This document shows, piece after piece, positions 21,570 to 34,870 of a DNA stretch of 64,000 bases. Both the position numbers and the translations under genes were made by a program. The DNA is taken from positions 38,578,759 to 38,642,758 of the forward strand of contig NC_087063.1 in assembly GCF_963678635.1 (NCBI RefSeq). The letters are read 5' to 3'. How positions within the stretch are numbered: position 1 is the stretch's first letter; the number at the start of each line of letters is the position of its first letter. The stretch comes from Symsagittifera roscoffensis (Eukaryota > Xenacoelomorpha > Acoela > Convolutidae). The notes under the pieces are model-generated. The model was given only the letters and a program-made list of their open reading frames with translations, searched no databases and was not told the origin of the DNA.

Positions 21570-21640
21570 AAAAAAGCAGGTCCGGTTTTGAACCCACGAC
21601 TTTGTCGTCCCAGACGTATATTCCGATTTGATATCGTCTA
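21570..21640 (-). repeat. tRNA-derived SINE-like head
   Basis: The minus strand shows a B-box-like GTGGGTTCAAAACCGG and an anticodon-arm-like region upstream. Not an intact tRNA. Confidence 0.35.
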
Positions 21641-21982
21641 AAATCCAATTTCAAATTAAAATATTCCAGTTTTATAACGCTTGCTAGTCTTTAATTAAGT
21701 AGAAAGAAATGATATTGTAGAAAGAAATGATATTGGAAAATAATCAGACCAAGTTTCCTATAAATTTGTAAAGAACTTGGTTGGGTTGAAATATTTTTGA
21801 TGTTCCCTCAAAATTTGTAAAAAATTTGGTTGGGTTGAAATACTTTTGGTGTTTTAACAGAAATAATGTGGAACTAGAAAACAAAAAAGCAATTACAGCT
21901 GTATTCAAACAATTGTTACAAATTTTAAGCAGTAAGCCGTTTCGTTTGTTTTCATACAATTCTGTCGATCGAGTTTTTCGTT

Positions 21983-24900
21983 GAGTTTTTTGATTATTTA
22001 GTTTGTTTTGCTGCACGATTTGATTCAACAGATTTGATTCGGCAAAAAATAAAAGATACACTGTTTGTATTCAATTTTTTTTTCATTGTAATCAGTCAAT
22101 TATCTATTTGGTTCATTTTTTCAGCATTTTGTTTCGTTTAGGTCCACGTTTTACATTACTAGCAGAGTCTGCACATAACTAGCCAGTTTCTATTCATTGT
22201 AGAACATCTGTAAATATTTCTCTAGGGTAAGAAATCATGGTGTGAGCCAAAAATCCTCCACTTGGTCCTTGTGCCTCGGAAGCACACACTGGAAGCACGG
22301 AGCACGACAAAAGACAGCCAGCACTTCACCCAGTTCTTAGTTTTACTATAAGGTTTCTCTCATTGGGTAGATAATGCTTCACCTACTCTCCGAAAGAAAC
22401 TTGCAAATTCTGGAGCAAGCATCCCATCAACAAACACGACAAGAGGAGTGAAAGACATATGTCTTTCTTGACACGCGTCTGAATATTTTGTCGTTTTTTC
22501 AACCTCTGCTGAGTGCAAAACACTCATGGGGCTTCTGTTCTGATAGGAGATGGCGTCGGTGTCAGAGACACGAATATCAAAAGTCGCTCCTCCCTGTCTA
22601 ACTTAAACTCCACGACAAACCAAATCTGCAATTAATGCGGGTGTCTCATCTTGCGGGTTGTATTCTCTAATAACAGGCTCTCTTTGTACATCCTTCCACC
22701 GTGAAGAAGCTAAGTCGCCTACAGTATCCCTAACCTCATTGTGAGACCACCTTTTTTGCGCGCTAACGCATGCCGTAGGGTGAATGGTGTCTCGCAACCA
22801 TCACAAAAAGTTGGCGAAGTGATCAAGTTTTTGTTACACCGGACACTCAATGCATCCCGAAACTCCACTTCCGAAAGATCAAAGATCTCTGCAGCAATCG
22901 GTAACGCTGTCAGCCAGGCAGACAAGCTTCCTTCATTGATTCTTTTTACTGCGCGAACTTGGTCTGCTGGTAGCTCATTCAATAACTCCCCCAACAACTC
23001 GTAACTGCTTCCCGTGACGTGTTGTAAGACTCATCAGCGAAACTGGTTGGGTTAGACACTCCAAGGCCACCCTTTCTTGCTGGCAAACAAAAAAGACGTC
23101 TCTCCATTGATGAAATCGACGAAGTTCCAAGTATCGCAGGTAAAATTTTCTCCATCAGACGATTCTCTAGCGGTTGAAAAAGCTGACTAGAACCACCCAA
23201 AACCCGATGGGAAAAGTTCCATTCCGCTTGTAGGGATTAAGTCAGTCCTGATAAAGCACATTGTAGTCCTATTTTGGCCACAAAAGAAAGTTTCACAATT
23301 TTGTCTACCCATTCAAGTTCTTTCTTTTTCAATTAGATGTCCTTCTCATTTCCATCTCCAATGAAACCGCCCAAAAACCTCTTCCCTTCCACTATAGTAA
23401 TCGAGTACTTGCCAATTATGTGATGCGCTTCTTCAGCATACTGTTTATCGACAACCAGAAAACTTTTGGAAGGCTCTGGAAAGTAACCGAAGGCGGGACC
23501 TTCCTCAATCAAGTTTTTGAGTCATATCTCCAATTTCTTGAGTTTTGCTATGGCCGCAGAATCAGCAACATACCAACTTTGTAACACATTGTTCGGATCC
23601 TTTAACTTCCGAATCAGGGAAAGAAGTGAAACACCATAGAAGAACAGTGGCAGTGGGTCTCCCTGTGTGGTTCCTTCCCTACTGTATATCACTTCATCGG
23701 CGCCAGCAACGAAAAGCGACGCGAAGCCTCTGTAAGTATTGAAGTGAAATCTAGAACATCTAGGCCACAATATTCGAGCATTCCACAGCGCTGTTTCACG
23801 ATTGAGCGAGTTGAAAGCATTTGATGCATCCATCAACAGCATGCCACAACCATCTTCCTTGTTGTCATTAAAAACATCAGAGTGCGCATAAATTGCACCT
23901 TCAACGCCAGCTTTCAGCCGACAAGCTAATTAATCAGTCGAACATGTTTCTTCAAGGTCAATTTTTGTGAACTCAGCCACACTTTTGCAAATTATTCTCC
24001 GTAGACATTCGCCTATGCCAATAGGTTGCAAGCCAAGACATTTATCAAGCGCAATCAATCTTCTAGAAACCAGTGCTCGCAATTTTGACCATGGTAAGAT
24101 TTGATTGCACATTTTTGTGGCGAGAGTTGCAACTTCGTCTCTCAAGTGTGAACTGTGAGCCCCATGACATAATAAAGCCGTCTGCCAATGCTCAGAATAT
24201 GTTCCCGAAGCTCCCAAACTGCCCTGCAAAGAACGTGTTGTCTTTTCAATGGAAGCAGAACTGATTATAACATCTTCAAAGTCTGGTAAAACTGGCACTT
24301 GCAATCGCCAAGAGAGATGTGACTTGTGTGGCTCTGGATGCTTTGACTTCCAAAGTCTCTAAAACGATCACACTTTTCTTCACCTCTTGCATCGGATCAT
24401 GCACACCCCCGCTTGCTCTCTCCGAGAGCCACCGCATAGCAATTCTCACTTTGCCTTTCATCATTAATGAAGCAAACACTTTCGAGACATGTTTGTCGTC
24501 CAAAATATCTTGATTTATTTGTTTCTTTTTGCCACATCTCACTGCTTCCGCCAACAACTTGTCAAATTTGTTTTCCTTCCAGTCTTCAATGCGCCGTCCA
24601 ATAAGTGTTCGAATGTCTTTTGATGCTTTGACCATTGGATCTCTTTGTAACAAAACACGACTCATCACCAAAACTCTTTCTGAAGTGGAATCAGCAGTGG
24701 TAGAATGAAGCTTCAGTTCATTTGTCAGGAGGTCCACGTACTTCCTACCAATGTTACCATTAGGCAAAGTATATAGTCTTTTTGGCAGCCGTGCGCTTTT
24801 CACCCATCTTTCAGTCCAAATCATATGATCAAGACAAGTTGATTTGTCAAGTGACGCACCGAGTGCTTCCATCATTATGTCTTCGTCATGGCTTTCAAGA

Positions 24901-25380
24901 TTCGGATCAGTTTCTGGTAGCACATCTTCTATTTGCAGGTCTTGCATGGTTTGAGTTAATCCTGTGCGGCCATTGCTTGTCGGTGTAACATTAACGCGGT
25001 CATTGTTATCTTTTGATATTAATAAGTCTTCCACTTCAAATCCGCTGGTATTGGAAACACTGAGCTGCGAATCAGAATTATACAGCAGATAACTAGGCGG
25101 TTTGATAATTCGCTGAGTCCGCCTCATGATATCACGTGCGTTCCTCAAACCAAACTCGAACTCTTCCCGAGCACGGGCCACTCTGCTCCAAACACGAGTT
25201 CCAAGTACCTGCTCTGTACCAAACACACACGAGCTCCAAGCACCGGCTCTGCATCCAACACGAGCACCAATCCAGAAATAAGCTGTACTCCGAACACGTG
25301 CTCTGCTCCAAACTCACGAGCTCGGCTCCAAACACGAGCTCTGATCCAAATACGAACACTGCTTGAGATAAAATATCCGC
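21983..25380 (-). pseudogene. Non-LTR retrotransposon, copy 2 (longer)
   Basis: Same family as 14769-17349, with the same 3' end. The minus strand holds a 316-codon N-terminal ORF (25226-24276), then RT pieces: 24304-23930, which ends in a stop, and 23842-23522 with DASNAFNSLNR and EGTTQGDPL (motifs A and B). The catalytic box reads YVAD (23572-23561) in place of YVDD. Further pieces (23200-22603) carry the Cys/His finger, and near 22450 a SFTPLVVFVDG-type nuclease end. At least four frameshifts or stops are present, so it is dead. The 5' region (25140-25366) is a degenerate repeat of CTCCAAACACGAGCTC-like units. Confidence 0.75.
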
Positions 25381-25499
25381 TCAGTTGTCGATGTTGCAGT
25401 GGTTGGTGTTTTTTTTCTTGCTTAACAAGACACGTGCATACTGTTTGTTTTCAATGCTTTTTCCCGCAAACAGCAGAATATGCATGGGCTCATGAAGAT

Positions 25500-25560
25500 T
25501 TAAAATATCCGGACAAAACGATTAAAACTGCAGCTTTAAACGCGATTTTCACAAACTGAG
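25500..25560 (-). repeat. Dispersed repeat R, copy 3 (partial)
   Basis: In reverse complement it shares ATCGTTTTGTCCGG and AAATCGCGTTTAAA with the copies at 1744 and 45622. Confidence 0.4.
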
Positions 25561-28500
25561 TTGACTTTAGACAAAAGAGATGAGATCAAGACAAAAGCGA
25601 TGAAATCAAAAGTAGGTTTAAGTTTACCAGAATTAGTATACTGTCACTTATTTATCAGTATTTGGGCCGAAACCTTGAACTCAAACTACCAAGTCAATCA
25701 AAAAAGTTTTCGACGAATGAAGGTATGTTGCCCGAACACACTTGCGAATAAATTTGCAAAAAAAGTATGAAATTGTTTCAAATCTAAAAATTGATATTTC
25801 ATATAATGAAAAAGACACTTTTTTGGCTTTCAGTCTAAATCTTATTTATTTGTATTAAACTTATTTTTTGATCTTGTCTTTTTGTCTATTGTCATTTTTT
25901 ATCTCATACTTTTTGTCAATCCAATTTGATTAAAAACAGTTTTAAAGTTCATATTTTTTTCGTTTTTTCAGGTTATTCTAATTATTCACTGTACTTTAAA
26001 TACGCTTGTGTACGGATCGGATCTGGTGTCAGCGGGGAGTGTGTGGGGGAGCTTCTAGCTTAAGTCAGCCTAACTACCTGTTGGCATTTTTCCAAAGAAC
26101 TTAGTGTTTAACGGGTAATGAACAGGGCAAAAAAAATCGTTAATTTGCTGCAACACTTGTGCTAACCTAATTATTTGTTTTTTTATAGTTTGTGATGTCT
26201 TCAATGTCAAATAAGCAAAGAAAATTACTTTTTTAAGTCTCTTTGTTCATACTGCAACTTAATCAGCATTTTTGCTCTTTGTTACACGGTTATGGTAGGC
26301 GAAATTGTTTGCGGCGAAATTGAGTGTTTTGATTATAAAGTTTGTTTGAAGAAAAATTTATTGTATTTGCTAGTTTTTCTTAAGTTTGCATAAAGACACT
26401 AAGATTTGCAGAAATCGGCGACGAGTCTCTTGACACCTTTGTGAAAAAAGAAACATTACTAAGCAAGAAAAGGTAAAATTGCGGCCAGGCTTTCTGTAAG
26501 TGGAATGAGAGAAAAACCTGCTCCCAAGTGTCTCGTATAATATTCATAATAATAATCATAATAATCAAAATAATCTTATTAAGATTGAATTAAACCCGCA
26601 AGGCGGGGATTAGCTGCTTTTAGTCATTGATAACAAATTAGTAGTAAAACAAACTTAAAAACCATGACTCTGGATAAATCGAGTATTTGAATAATTGTAG
26701 TTTGTCAACCAATAACAAGTTCAAGTTTTTTATAAAGATTACAGCTTCTTGTAAAGGTGGTTTTTTACATTTCTGCGACACGGTAAAAGAAAATTTATCC
26801 AAGTTTGCTCCGTGTGATCATTGGCATTCTCAAAACCGTCTTGTTTCCCGTTCGATTTGAATCAGGCTCATTTCGATTGTCCAAAATCACGAAAACTTAT
26901 CGGCAACTCGTTATTAAAACAGTTATTCAGTAAAATTAAATTGTTTTTAAATAACGTCAATGAAGTTGGCACCAGTTTGACTTTATTCTAGTAATAAACA
27001 TAAGCCTCATCATTCAATTCATGTTTTTTGTAACACCATTTTATGCATCGTCAAAAATTTTTTATTCCCTTACATTAGTTATTAGTCGCCAACCAAACTG
27101 GAGGTAGATAACAAAATTTTGATCGTCAGCATTTTTAAAAAGCGAAAGTCTAACAGCGCTACTCAGTGAGTTTGGCGAAGATATTCTGATATAATTTAAT
27201 TGCATGTTTGCTTTTTTATGAAAGCTACTTTGTATTGAGAAAATTATACTGAAAATGTTGTAGTTATAATTGATATTGTCTAACTAATTTAGAAATTTTT
27301 AGTTCATTACAACAGCATAATAACAAAAGCAATAAAATAGAGTTAATTCAAAAAATTTCATTTCCCTGTTATCTCACAAAAACACACATTTTTTGGCCAA
27401 ATATTTGCACAGAAGTTTTTTCATATTTTTTGGCCAAATATTTGCACAGAAGTTTTTTCATGAGTTGCGGCAATGAAACTTACTTGTTTCTCCCTATAAG
27501 TGCAAAAATTCTTCTTTTCAGTCTCTAATTCCAACAAAATTTCTTTAAAGTTCGACAAAACTGGGCACGATAAAACGCAAAATAGGTTTTTGATTTATAG
27601 CCCATCAATACTTCAAGATAATAAAAGAAATATTTCGTCGAAATTGCTTGTCAAAAGTCAAAATTTGTCAGAAGAAAAACCACATCCAGCAGAACCATCG
27701 AAAGTCGGAAAAACAACACGGCTCGCAACAAGTTGGATCCCCGAATGCTCCGACAAAAAATTCTTTTTTTAAATTCTACTCCGCAAGCAAAACTAAATAC
27801 AAACAAGAAAGTAAAGAAAAACTAGTAGCACAAAAATTTCCGACCACCTAAATTTAAAAAAAAACTTTTCTAAATGTTTTTTCTGAAAAACTTTTTTTTC
27901 TAAATGTGACGCCGCCTTAAATAATGTTTCCTAAATGTGCGCGATTATATCAAAGCATCCAAGCAAAAGCTAATAACAATAGATATTTAGCCAAAATCAC
28001 CAAACTTTGTCAAACAAGAAAAAGAACAAAAAAAATAAAAAACGACCCAAGATTTTTTAAATTTTTCAACTTTTCAGTTTTACATTTTTTCAATTGTTTT
28101 AAAATCATTTTGTTAAAAAGAGCTCTTAAAACTTCTGATACAAATTTAAACTTTTTCAGAAACTTCAAACACCTTACCAAGTAGTCGGAACAATTAATGG
28201 CTCAATTTAAAATCAGCCAAACTCGATGATCTAATATCAATGCATTAATATATAGTATGAAAATGAATTTTAGTGAAAAAGTACGAACTTAAAATTATAA
28301 AAAAATTTAGCAACGCACTAGAAAACCAAATTTTATTAAACCAATGATTTGTATTTTATTTCAAAGTAGGGAAAATTAAGCATGCAATGAGTCAAGTTTT
28401 TAAACTGTTTCTAGTGAGATATGAGAGAAAAAACATAATTTTTTAAATGGCGAGACAAAAAAATATATTGCAATTAAACTAAAAAGAGATTAATAAAAGA

Positions 28501-29714
28501 GATTTCAAAAACAAAAGCTTGAATATTCTAACAGCTACTAATTGAGTTCCAAGGATCATTTGCAAATATTTGACGTTTGATCTTCTGTTTTCGTCAATTA
28601 AAACATTGCAGTTATTATTCCAACCACCATGAAGAAGCCAGAACAGTGGTCTGAATGATTTCATTTTTTCTGGCCAAATTCTAAAAAATTTAGTACAATT
28701 GAGCTGCTATTTAGCACAAAGAAATGTCATTCAGTTTTACCACTAACCAATTAGAAACTACAACAAAATTTATGTGAAAAATAGCATTTGAATGAGTAGT
28801 TTTGGAGCTCCATGCCCTTTTTTTCAATTAATAAGTTCAGCACCAAAGTTCAGCACCAATTAGTAAACCACCAATTACGAAAGTCAAAAGTGGAAAATTT
28901 TGATTATTTTATGCTCTTTGATAAAAAAAATGTGGTGTGATTTTCCAGATAAAATTTATGGTTTGTGAGTTGAAAGGTAGTGCTTAAAAGTTTTTTTACC
29001 AGATAAAAAACCAGACCGCAACAAAAAAAAAGTTTTTATTAGAGCCCCAAATTGTCAGTATACTTATAACTTAATGTTCATCATATCTCATGCTGATAGA
29101 ATGATGCTCATACCTCGAAACTACCAAGTGTAACTAAATTTTATTCAGATGTTTTTACTTAGTCATTGATTTTTTTGTAACTTTCGTTCAAACATTTCAA
29201 GTAAATTTTGTTTGCGATCAGTAGAAAAGAAAACTAAGAATTGAAACAGGTTACCAAAAAAGATCTTAGAATAGCAGAAAAACATATACCATTCATTCTA
29301 AATTAATTTATTTTATGAAAAACTTTGGGTGAATTTTCATACCATTTTGTAGCAAACAAAAGCTGAATAAAGATGAAAAAGATAGATTATGTTAAAAAAA
29401 ACAGATTGGAAAAAAAAACTGCGGGTATTATTATTTTATCTGCCTGGACATTGAATATTGTCAAATTTTTAATAGCGGCAAGTCTAAGTATTTTAACAAA
29501 CCAGTGCGTTAAAGTTGATTGGTTTCCCATATTAATAAAAGAAGCGTACCCTTACTGAATTTTTGGTGCAATTTCACGGCTGATCATTCATGTAGCAGGG
29601 GAGCTAATATTTTCAGGAATGTTCACCATTATGCAGGCTTGTTCACAAGAAACCATTCGTATTTTCTACAGACATGGTCGAATCTGGATCTTACAAGATC
29701 AGACCTGAGTGAGA

Positions 29715-29770
29715 CATGTTTATACCTACCGCAGACATGTTCATGCCTGCCGCAGACATGATAATGCCTG
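29715..29770 (+). repeat. 21-bp repeat (CCGCAGACATG core)
   Basis: Three imperfect units with GCAGACATG and CATGCCTG. The theme resembles the later minisatellite at 37690 only loosely. Confidence 0.5.
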
Positions 29771-30167
29771 ACTGAAAATTTGACAAACTCAGACATGATA
29801 ACTTCAGCTCAGATCATGCAATATGCTATATGCATTTAATGTGCTTTTTGTACAGAATTTAATTAACGCTCGTTTTGTTTCACAATTTAGGGCTCACTGA
29901 AACCTGAACTACACTATCACGCCAAAAAGACTCAAACCGGCATTTTTTAATGTGTCTGTTGAAAAGCAGTTTTTTAGTAAATTGTCATCAAAATATTATA
30001 GAGGCTGTGTGGGCGTTGATGAAAAAACGATTGACTTGAATGGCCATAACCAAAGAAAACTTTAAAAAAAGCATCGAAAACGCTAGAAAATGCATCTTTT
30101 CTGATTTTGTGAAAAAACTGTAGAAATAGAGAGTAAATTTAGTGATGAAGTCGACAGGTGCTTAGAG

Positions 30168-30709
30168 TGTCTCAATTTATTTATGCGAGGTCTCCGAAGG
30201 TTTCTCTGAGTATTACTGAGTTTGTTATTTAGTCATTTTCCAAATGACGAGGAAAGTTCTATGCCCGAGAGATATATCGGATGTCGTTCAGTTCGCAGGG
30301 CGGTATTCCTCTTGAAAGCTCAAAGGACAGAGAAAGAAGTTTAGGCAGAGCTTTAGATTTCGAGTCAAGCTGGTCACTCTCGCGGATATCTCTCGAGTGA
30401 TTTTACAAAGTTTATAAACCAAGAGTATATGTTATTATTTACACTCATCAATTTTATTTAACAAAATTATCAGCAAAGGTTGTCCTCTCTGTTTTTCAAC
30501 GCCAAGCCTTTTTCGGAGTTTATTATTTGAGTTCAAATGTTTACTTCCTGTTTCTTCGTAAAGATGTTTGCTTGTCCCCTCGTCACATCTCTTCTTGTTG
30601 TCTCACAGAAAATATAGTTCGTGGTCGTAAATACCAAATAGGGCCTTGAAGTAATTTGGTTGGGTCAAATAATGAATCACACCCATAAATGGAATTTGAG
30701 GATGTGACA
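30168..30709. repeat. LTR-like direct repeat, left
   Basis: Begins TGTCTCA and ends TGTGACA, an imperfect terminal inversion typical of LTRs. Aligns throughout with 36600-37139 (shared GCCCGAGAGATATATCGGAT), with scattered substitutions indicating some age. Confidence 0.55.
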
Positions 30710-31042
30710 CTACCATCCTTGAAAAAGTTGCTATGGGTTCGGAAATTTTCTGCGCTCTGCTTTTTGTAGAAAATACATGGGTACAGTTTTGATGTCCTCT
30801 TGTTCCACACACAGTCCGTTGGTCAGATTATATATATGTTTACAAATATATGGCACATGGATAAATGCACTTTATCAAGAATGTGTTAAAAATTGTGGTT
30901 ATAAATTTCTTTAAAGTGATGCAATTCTTTAAAGTGGTATTTTTAAGGTTACTGAAAGGTGTTTTACTTCAGGTGTTATATACGTCTAGTGTTCTTTCAG
31001 TGGTACTATGTTTTCATTCCTTGAATGAAGTACTGATTGTGA

Positions 31043-33074
31043 CTAAGAAACATCTCGGTTGATGTATGATGTTTGCGAGGTGAAAGCGTGAGCTCTCACG
31101 TTTTTAAGTTTCATTGTCATCTCCAACTTTATTCTGTTCGCGAGAATTTTCATGTCATTCAGTGCTTCTTGAAATGGAGCTGTGGGTTCCTTGCAGTCGG
31201 CATTTGATTCTTGTGTTAGTGGATGTGTCAAGAGTAGCGTGGGGTCACTTCTCTCCTTTTTACATTTGTGGTAGATGCACATGAAAAGTGCATGGAGAAA
31301 CATCGAGCCTATGAAGGAAATTATACTCATTATCAAGGAATTTTTCAATCTCAGTCGATCATCAAATACTCTTGCTAACAAAGGTCGATGTTTTTTCGAG
31401 TTCAGCGCTGGCGGCTTTGCTATTTTTTTCATCTGTTCTTGAGTTTGAACATTTGTGATTTCGAGTAGCTTCTTCTTTACATCCTTGAATAATTCGATTC
31501 CCGCATACGTTTTTGAGTCGTTATATGGCATGTCCTCCAATTCAGGCAATTCGCTTGCAAGTTTGAGATCGGGTCCGGCAATTGGACGTTGATCTTGATT
31601 GCTGGGCGCTGTTCGCATGTTGCTAAATCAGATCAAATTTTTATATTAGGCCCTGCTAACTATTTCCCATCTTCCAGTGTTACAATGCAGATTTGGCATC
31701 CCGGGAACTTCTCTATTCCGCTGGCGGTTGTTGATTCTATATCAGACTCGAAGAGGGTGTATGCAGATATTGCTGATGTGATTAACCATACCCCAAATCC
31801 TAGATTTTCAGCCTTTTCAGTGGATGGTAACTGGATCTGTTCGGTGTCGCATAATTTCAGTGTGTCCAGATTCCCTTTGAAGAAAAGAGTTGACTGGCAT
31901 GATCCTTGTCCTGTCTCAGTAGGGATCATTTCGTGTCAAATCTGATATCTGGAAGATCCAAGGCAGTGTTTCAGGTTGTACTCTGTTAACACTGCAGTTT
32001 CAATATTGCCAAGTAGGGAGCTTCCGTTTTCCACATAATGGCTTTATCCTTTTCATACTGTGGCATCGGGACTGGAATTGCGTGGAAGACCGTAAATGAA
32101 TTTTGCCGGGACGCTAGTGGAATGACAATCTTCATTAGCAAATCTTCTTTGATAGTGACCACGTCGGTAAGAAGCTGGGCTTCATAGTAGGATAGAATTT
32201 CGTCCATCGGAATGGCTACTGAAGGTCGATCATGGGCATGGCTTTGCATTTTGGAAACTTTTTCTAGAATTTCTATCAATGAGTCTCGTGGGACTAGCGA
32301 CATTGGCAAAAATTTGTTCAGCAAAGACGGTATCTAGTTAAGCATGTTGATGCGATAGGAGTATAGAAATTCTAGAAGAAGTTAGGTACGATTTCAAATT
32401 CTAGATCGGTACGATTTCACATTTGCAAAAGTAATCGCAAGCAACGAGGAGACCGTATCATAATTGAAGTTAATTTGCTGTTTTGTGAACAAAAATTGAT
32501 CACAGTCCCGTAGAATGTGAATGTTTTGCTTTAAAACTTCAAAGAGCTCTCGAATAACTTCTCAGTTTCGATTCTGGATTTGTATCATTTCGTCTTGTGC
32601 CTGTTTTATCGAATTTAATTCACTCGTTACCATGAAAAATTTTTCATCTAGAATTTCTGCAAGCGTATAGACGTTTTCAGCTATTTGGCTGGCGAAGTCA
32701 GAGAGTCTGACAATGTTTTCAGCATTTTCTTTAGACTTATCATTGCAGGATCCAAAAATTTCTCGTAGTCCATAACCTGCTGTTTTTCCTAGTAGAAATC
32801 CACCTCCGAAAAATCCAACTGATGCTAGGGCTGCAATCGCTAAAGCGGGTGCTCGTTTTTGCCTCAGATTGGATGTTTGTTGTTGTTCATGGAGAAATGA
32901 GGCTGTATATTTGCGCAGGGACGTAAGTTCCTGTTTTGCAAAAGAAACCTCGTTTTTCACTTGGTGAAGTAGCACGTCAACATCAAAGGTTGAATCGTTT
33001 TCAGTTAAATTGAACGGAAAGTCCAAATACCAAAATAAGCTGGGTTGCTTCCACATTTCAGCTAGTTGTTTCAA
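31043..33074 (-). pseudogene. env: Decayed class I-like envelope glycoprotein gene
   Basis: Minus-strand pieces at 33074-32562, 32324-31986, 31929-31660 and 31618-31043 look like one envelope gene split by frameshifts and stops. The first has a short N-terminal part, a furin-type site RQKR at residues 71-74 (about 32864-32853), then a Gly/Ala-rich hydrophobic fusion-peptide-like segment and a helical heptad-type region. The second and third have the spaced Cys and Leu of a glycoprotein stalk. The last has a transmembrane helix (SLIMSIISFIGSMF) and a basic cytoplasmic tail. The plan resembles fusion proteins of retroviruses, errantiviruses and baculovirus F. The upstream receptor-binding part was not found. 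It cannot be expressed as it stands. Confidence 0.6.
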
Positions 33075-33960
33075 GAAGTGTCAAGTTCATCTCGGATTTT
33101 TAGTTCAAATTTTGGGAAAGGACTAGAAATTCAATCGGAATGAATTTTTCTGCTAATAGAATTTTCGATTCGTAGTTGAAGATTATCCCGCTTTCTCGAA
33201 CTGTCTCCGATTGTTCTCCTGGGTAATTTCAGAATTCTATTTAGTTGAGATTGTACTGAGTGCAAGGACTGCTAAATAATGTTTTATTATTTTTTAAAGC
33301 TCTAAATGAATCTTAATTTTTCAGACAGTGTTGAAAAAAGAAATTTACGTCGATTCTTTTGTTTTCTCTTGTCTGCTGTAATTTTGCTTGTGAGGAAGTG
33401 TATTTGAAAGACCAGAGACCAGGACGTTCCTGTTTTTTGACTGTGAGAAAAAATTGTGCGCGAAGGAAGGGGGACCTTGTATAACTGATTGGATGGAGGC
33501 ATGTGGAGATTGGAAAGAAAAAGTGGAAGATGATGTTAGAGAAGACGAGAGCATGAACTTGAGCTATGTGTTGTTGCCATTTTCAAACGTGTGCTCTTGT
33601 GATTTGTTTTTGATTTAGAATTTTTTTTGTTGTTATCAGTAGTATTTGTTTAGGATTTAGTTGTTGTCTCAGACGTTAGTTTAATTAATTTTACTGTTTT
33701 CAAGTTGATCTAAAACTGATAGTTAAATTTACAGAGAAAATTGCTTTGTAATCTGTGTTAATGAGAAATTAAATTTGCAATTGGCTTTTTATACCGAATA
33801 TAGAAAGTACACTGTGCACAACAGTGTTCAGGTGTCGTATTTGATGTATACTAAGTTGATATGCTTTTGATATTTGCTAAGTTCAATATTATCGCGCAAT
33901 GTCGTTTTTCAAACTCAATCTCTGAGCTTACTGAAGAAAGTGTTCGTGAACAAGGATGAA
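33075..33960. other. No gene recognised
   Basis: This lies upstream of the env-like gene on the minus strand. Overlapping ORFs of 66-69 codons (33302-33554) are unconvincing. Confidence 0.3.
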
Positions 33961-34870
33961 AACCACTCAAAACAATAAGCGGAAAAGGTTACAGGACATG
34001 GAAACAACTAACTGAGAAAGCCAAAAGTGATGGATTGGTAGATTGTGTCGACGAGAAAACTGACTGGTTTAAGAAACCGATCGAAATAATCGACAAGGAA
34101 GTGGTTTATATGAAAACCCCTGTTATCAATTCCTTGAAAGCGTGCCAAGACGTAACCGAATTGAACTCGACACTATGAGACACCATATGACAAATAGGGA
34201 GTTCCGAGAAATACAATCGGAGGATTTTGAAAAATCCCTATCGTGGTCTTTTTCTGTTGAAAAAGTTTCTGAGATGGTCATTCCGCCCGGTCTATGCTTT
34301 CAGAGTTCCGATGCGCTTTTTGTCAATTGGACTCTGGTTTACTGAAGCACATATTGAGACAGCTGCCGATGACTCTACATCCTGCACGCTTTTTGGAACA
34401 AAACTTTATGTTGCTGCGAATCCAGGACCTGCTTATCATGTTCTCTACCGGAACGCGAAGAGCCTGGAAGATTTCATTGATTTGATCAAAACAGGTCCCA
34501 GGGAGTTTCATGATCAAAACTTTACTATTTTTACGACCTGGAAATTTAGTCGTGCAACCATCAAGAGCTTTTCATGCTGTCCTTACTCTCTCGTGGCCGG
34601 CTCTTGTGACCGGATTTGAGGCTAGTCGGCCTTCTGAAAAATCTAGTTTCAGAAAGTAAAAAATCGGTACGCTCTGGGGATTGGAGAACCAGTTAAGGAG
34701 CTTCTACGACAGAAGAGAACTCCGCTACGAAGCAAGTTTGCGCAGGATTTGGTTCTTATGGTACGAGAAATAGACGCAGGATTCGAAAAACCAAATAGAG
34801 CGTATAATTCCCGGAAGAAATGGCTCGCTATGCCCAATCACGTTACATAAATAGAGAAATACAGGCAAAA
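33961..34870 (+). pseudogene. Unidentified coding-like remnant
   Basis: Open stretches in shifting frames on the plus strand read like decayed protein: GYRTWKQLTEKAKSDG followed by a DWFKKPIEIIDKE segment near 33990-34130, then LCFQSSDALFVNWT (34142-34345), then TLFGTKLYVAANPGP and SLEDFIDLIKTGPREF (34227-34619). At least two frame changes occur. I recognise no family. It sits inside the composite LTR unit, so it could be part of a retroelement or captured host sequence. Confidence 0.3.

Larger units (their letters stand above)
25381..30167. other. AT-rich intergenic DNA with minor repeats
   Basis: No gene is supported; ORFs of 60-90 codons are scattered and low-complexity. Minor structures are a partial R repeat at 25500-25560, a ~40-bp direct duplication near 27391-27461 (TTTTTTGGCCAAATATTTGC twice), and a 21-bp repeat at 29715-29770. 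Confidence 0.5.
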
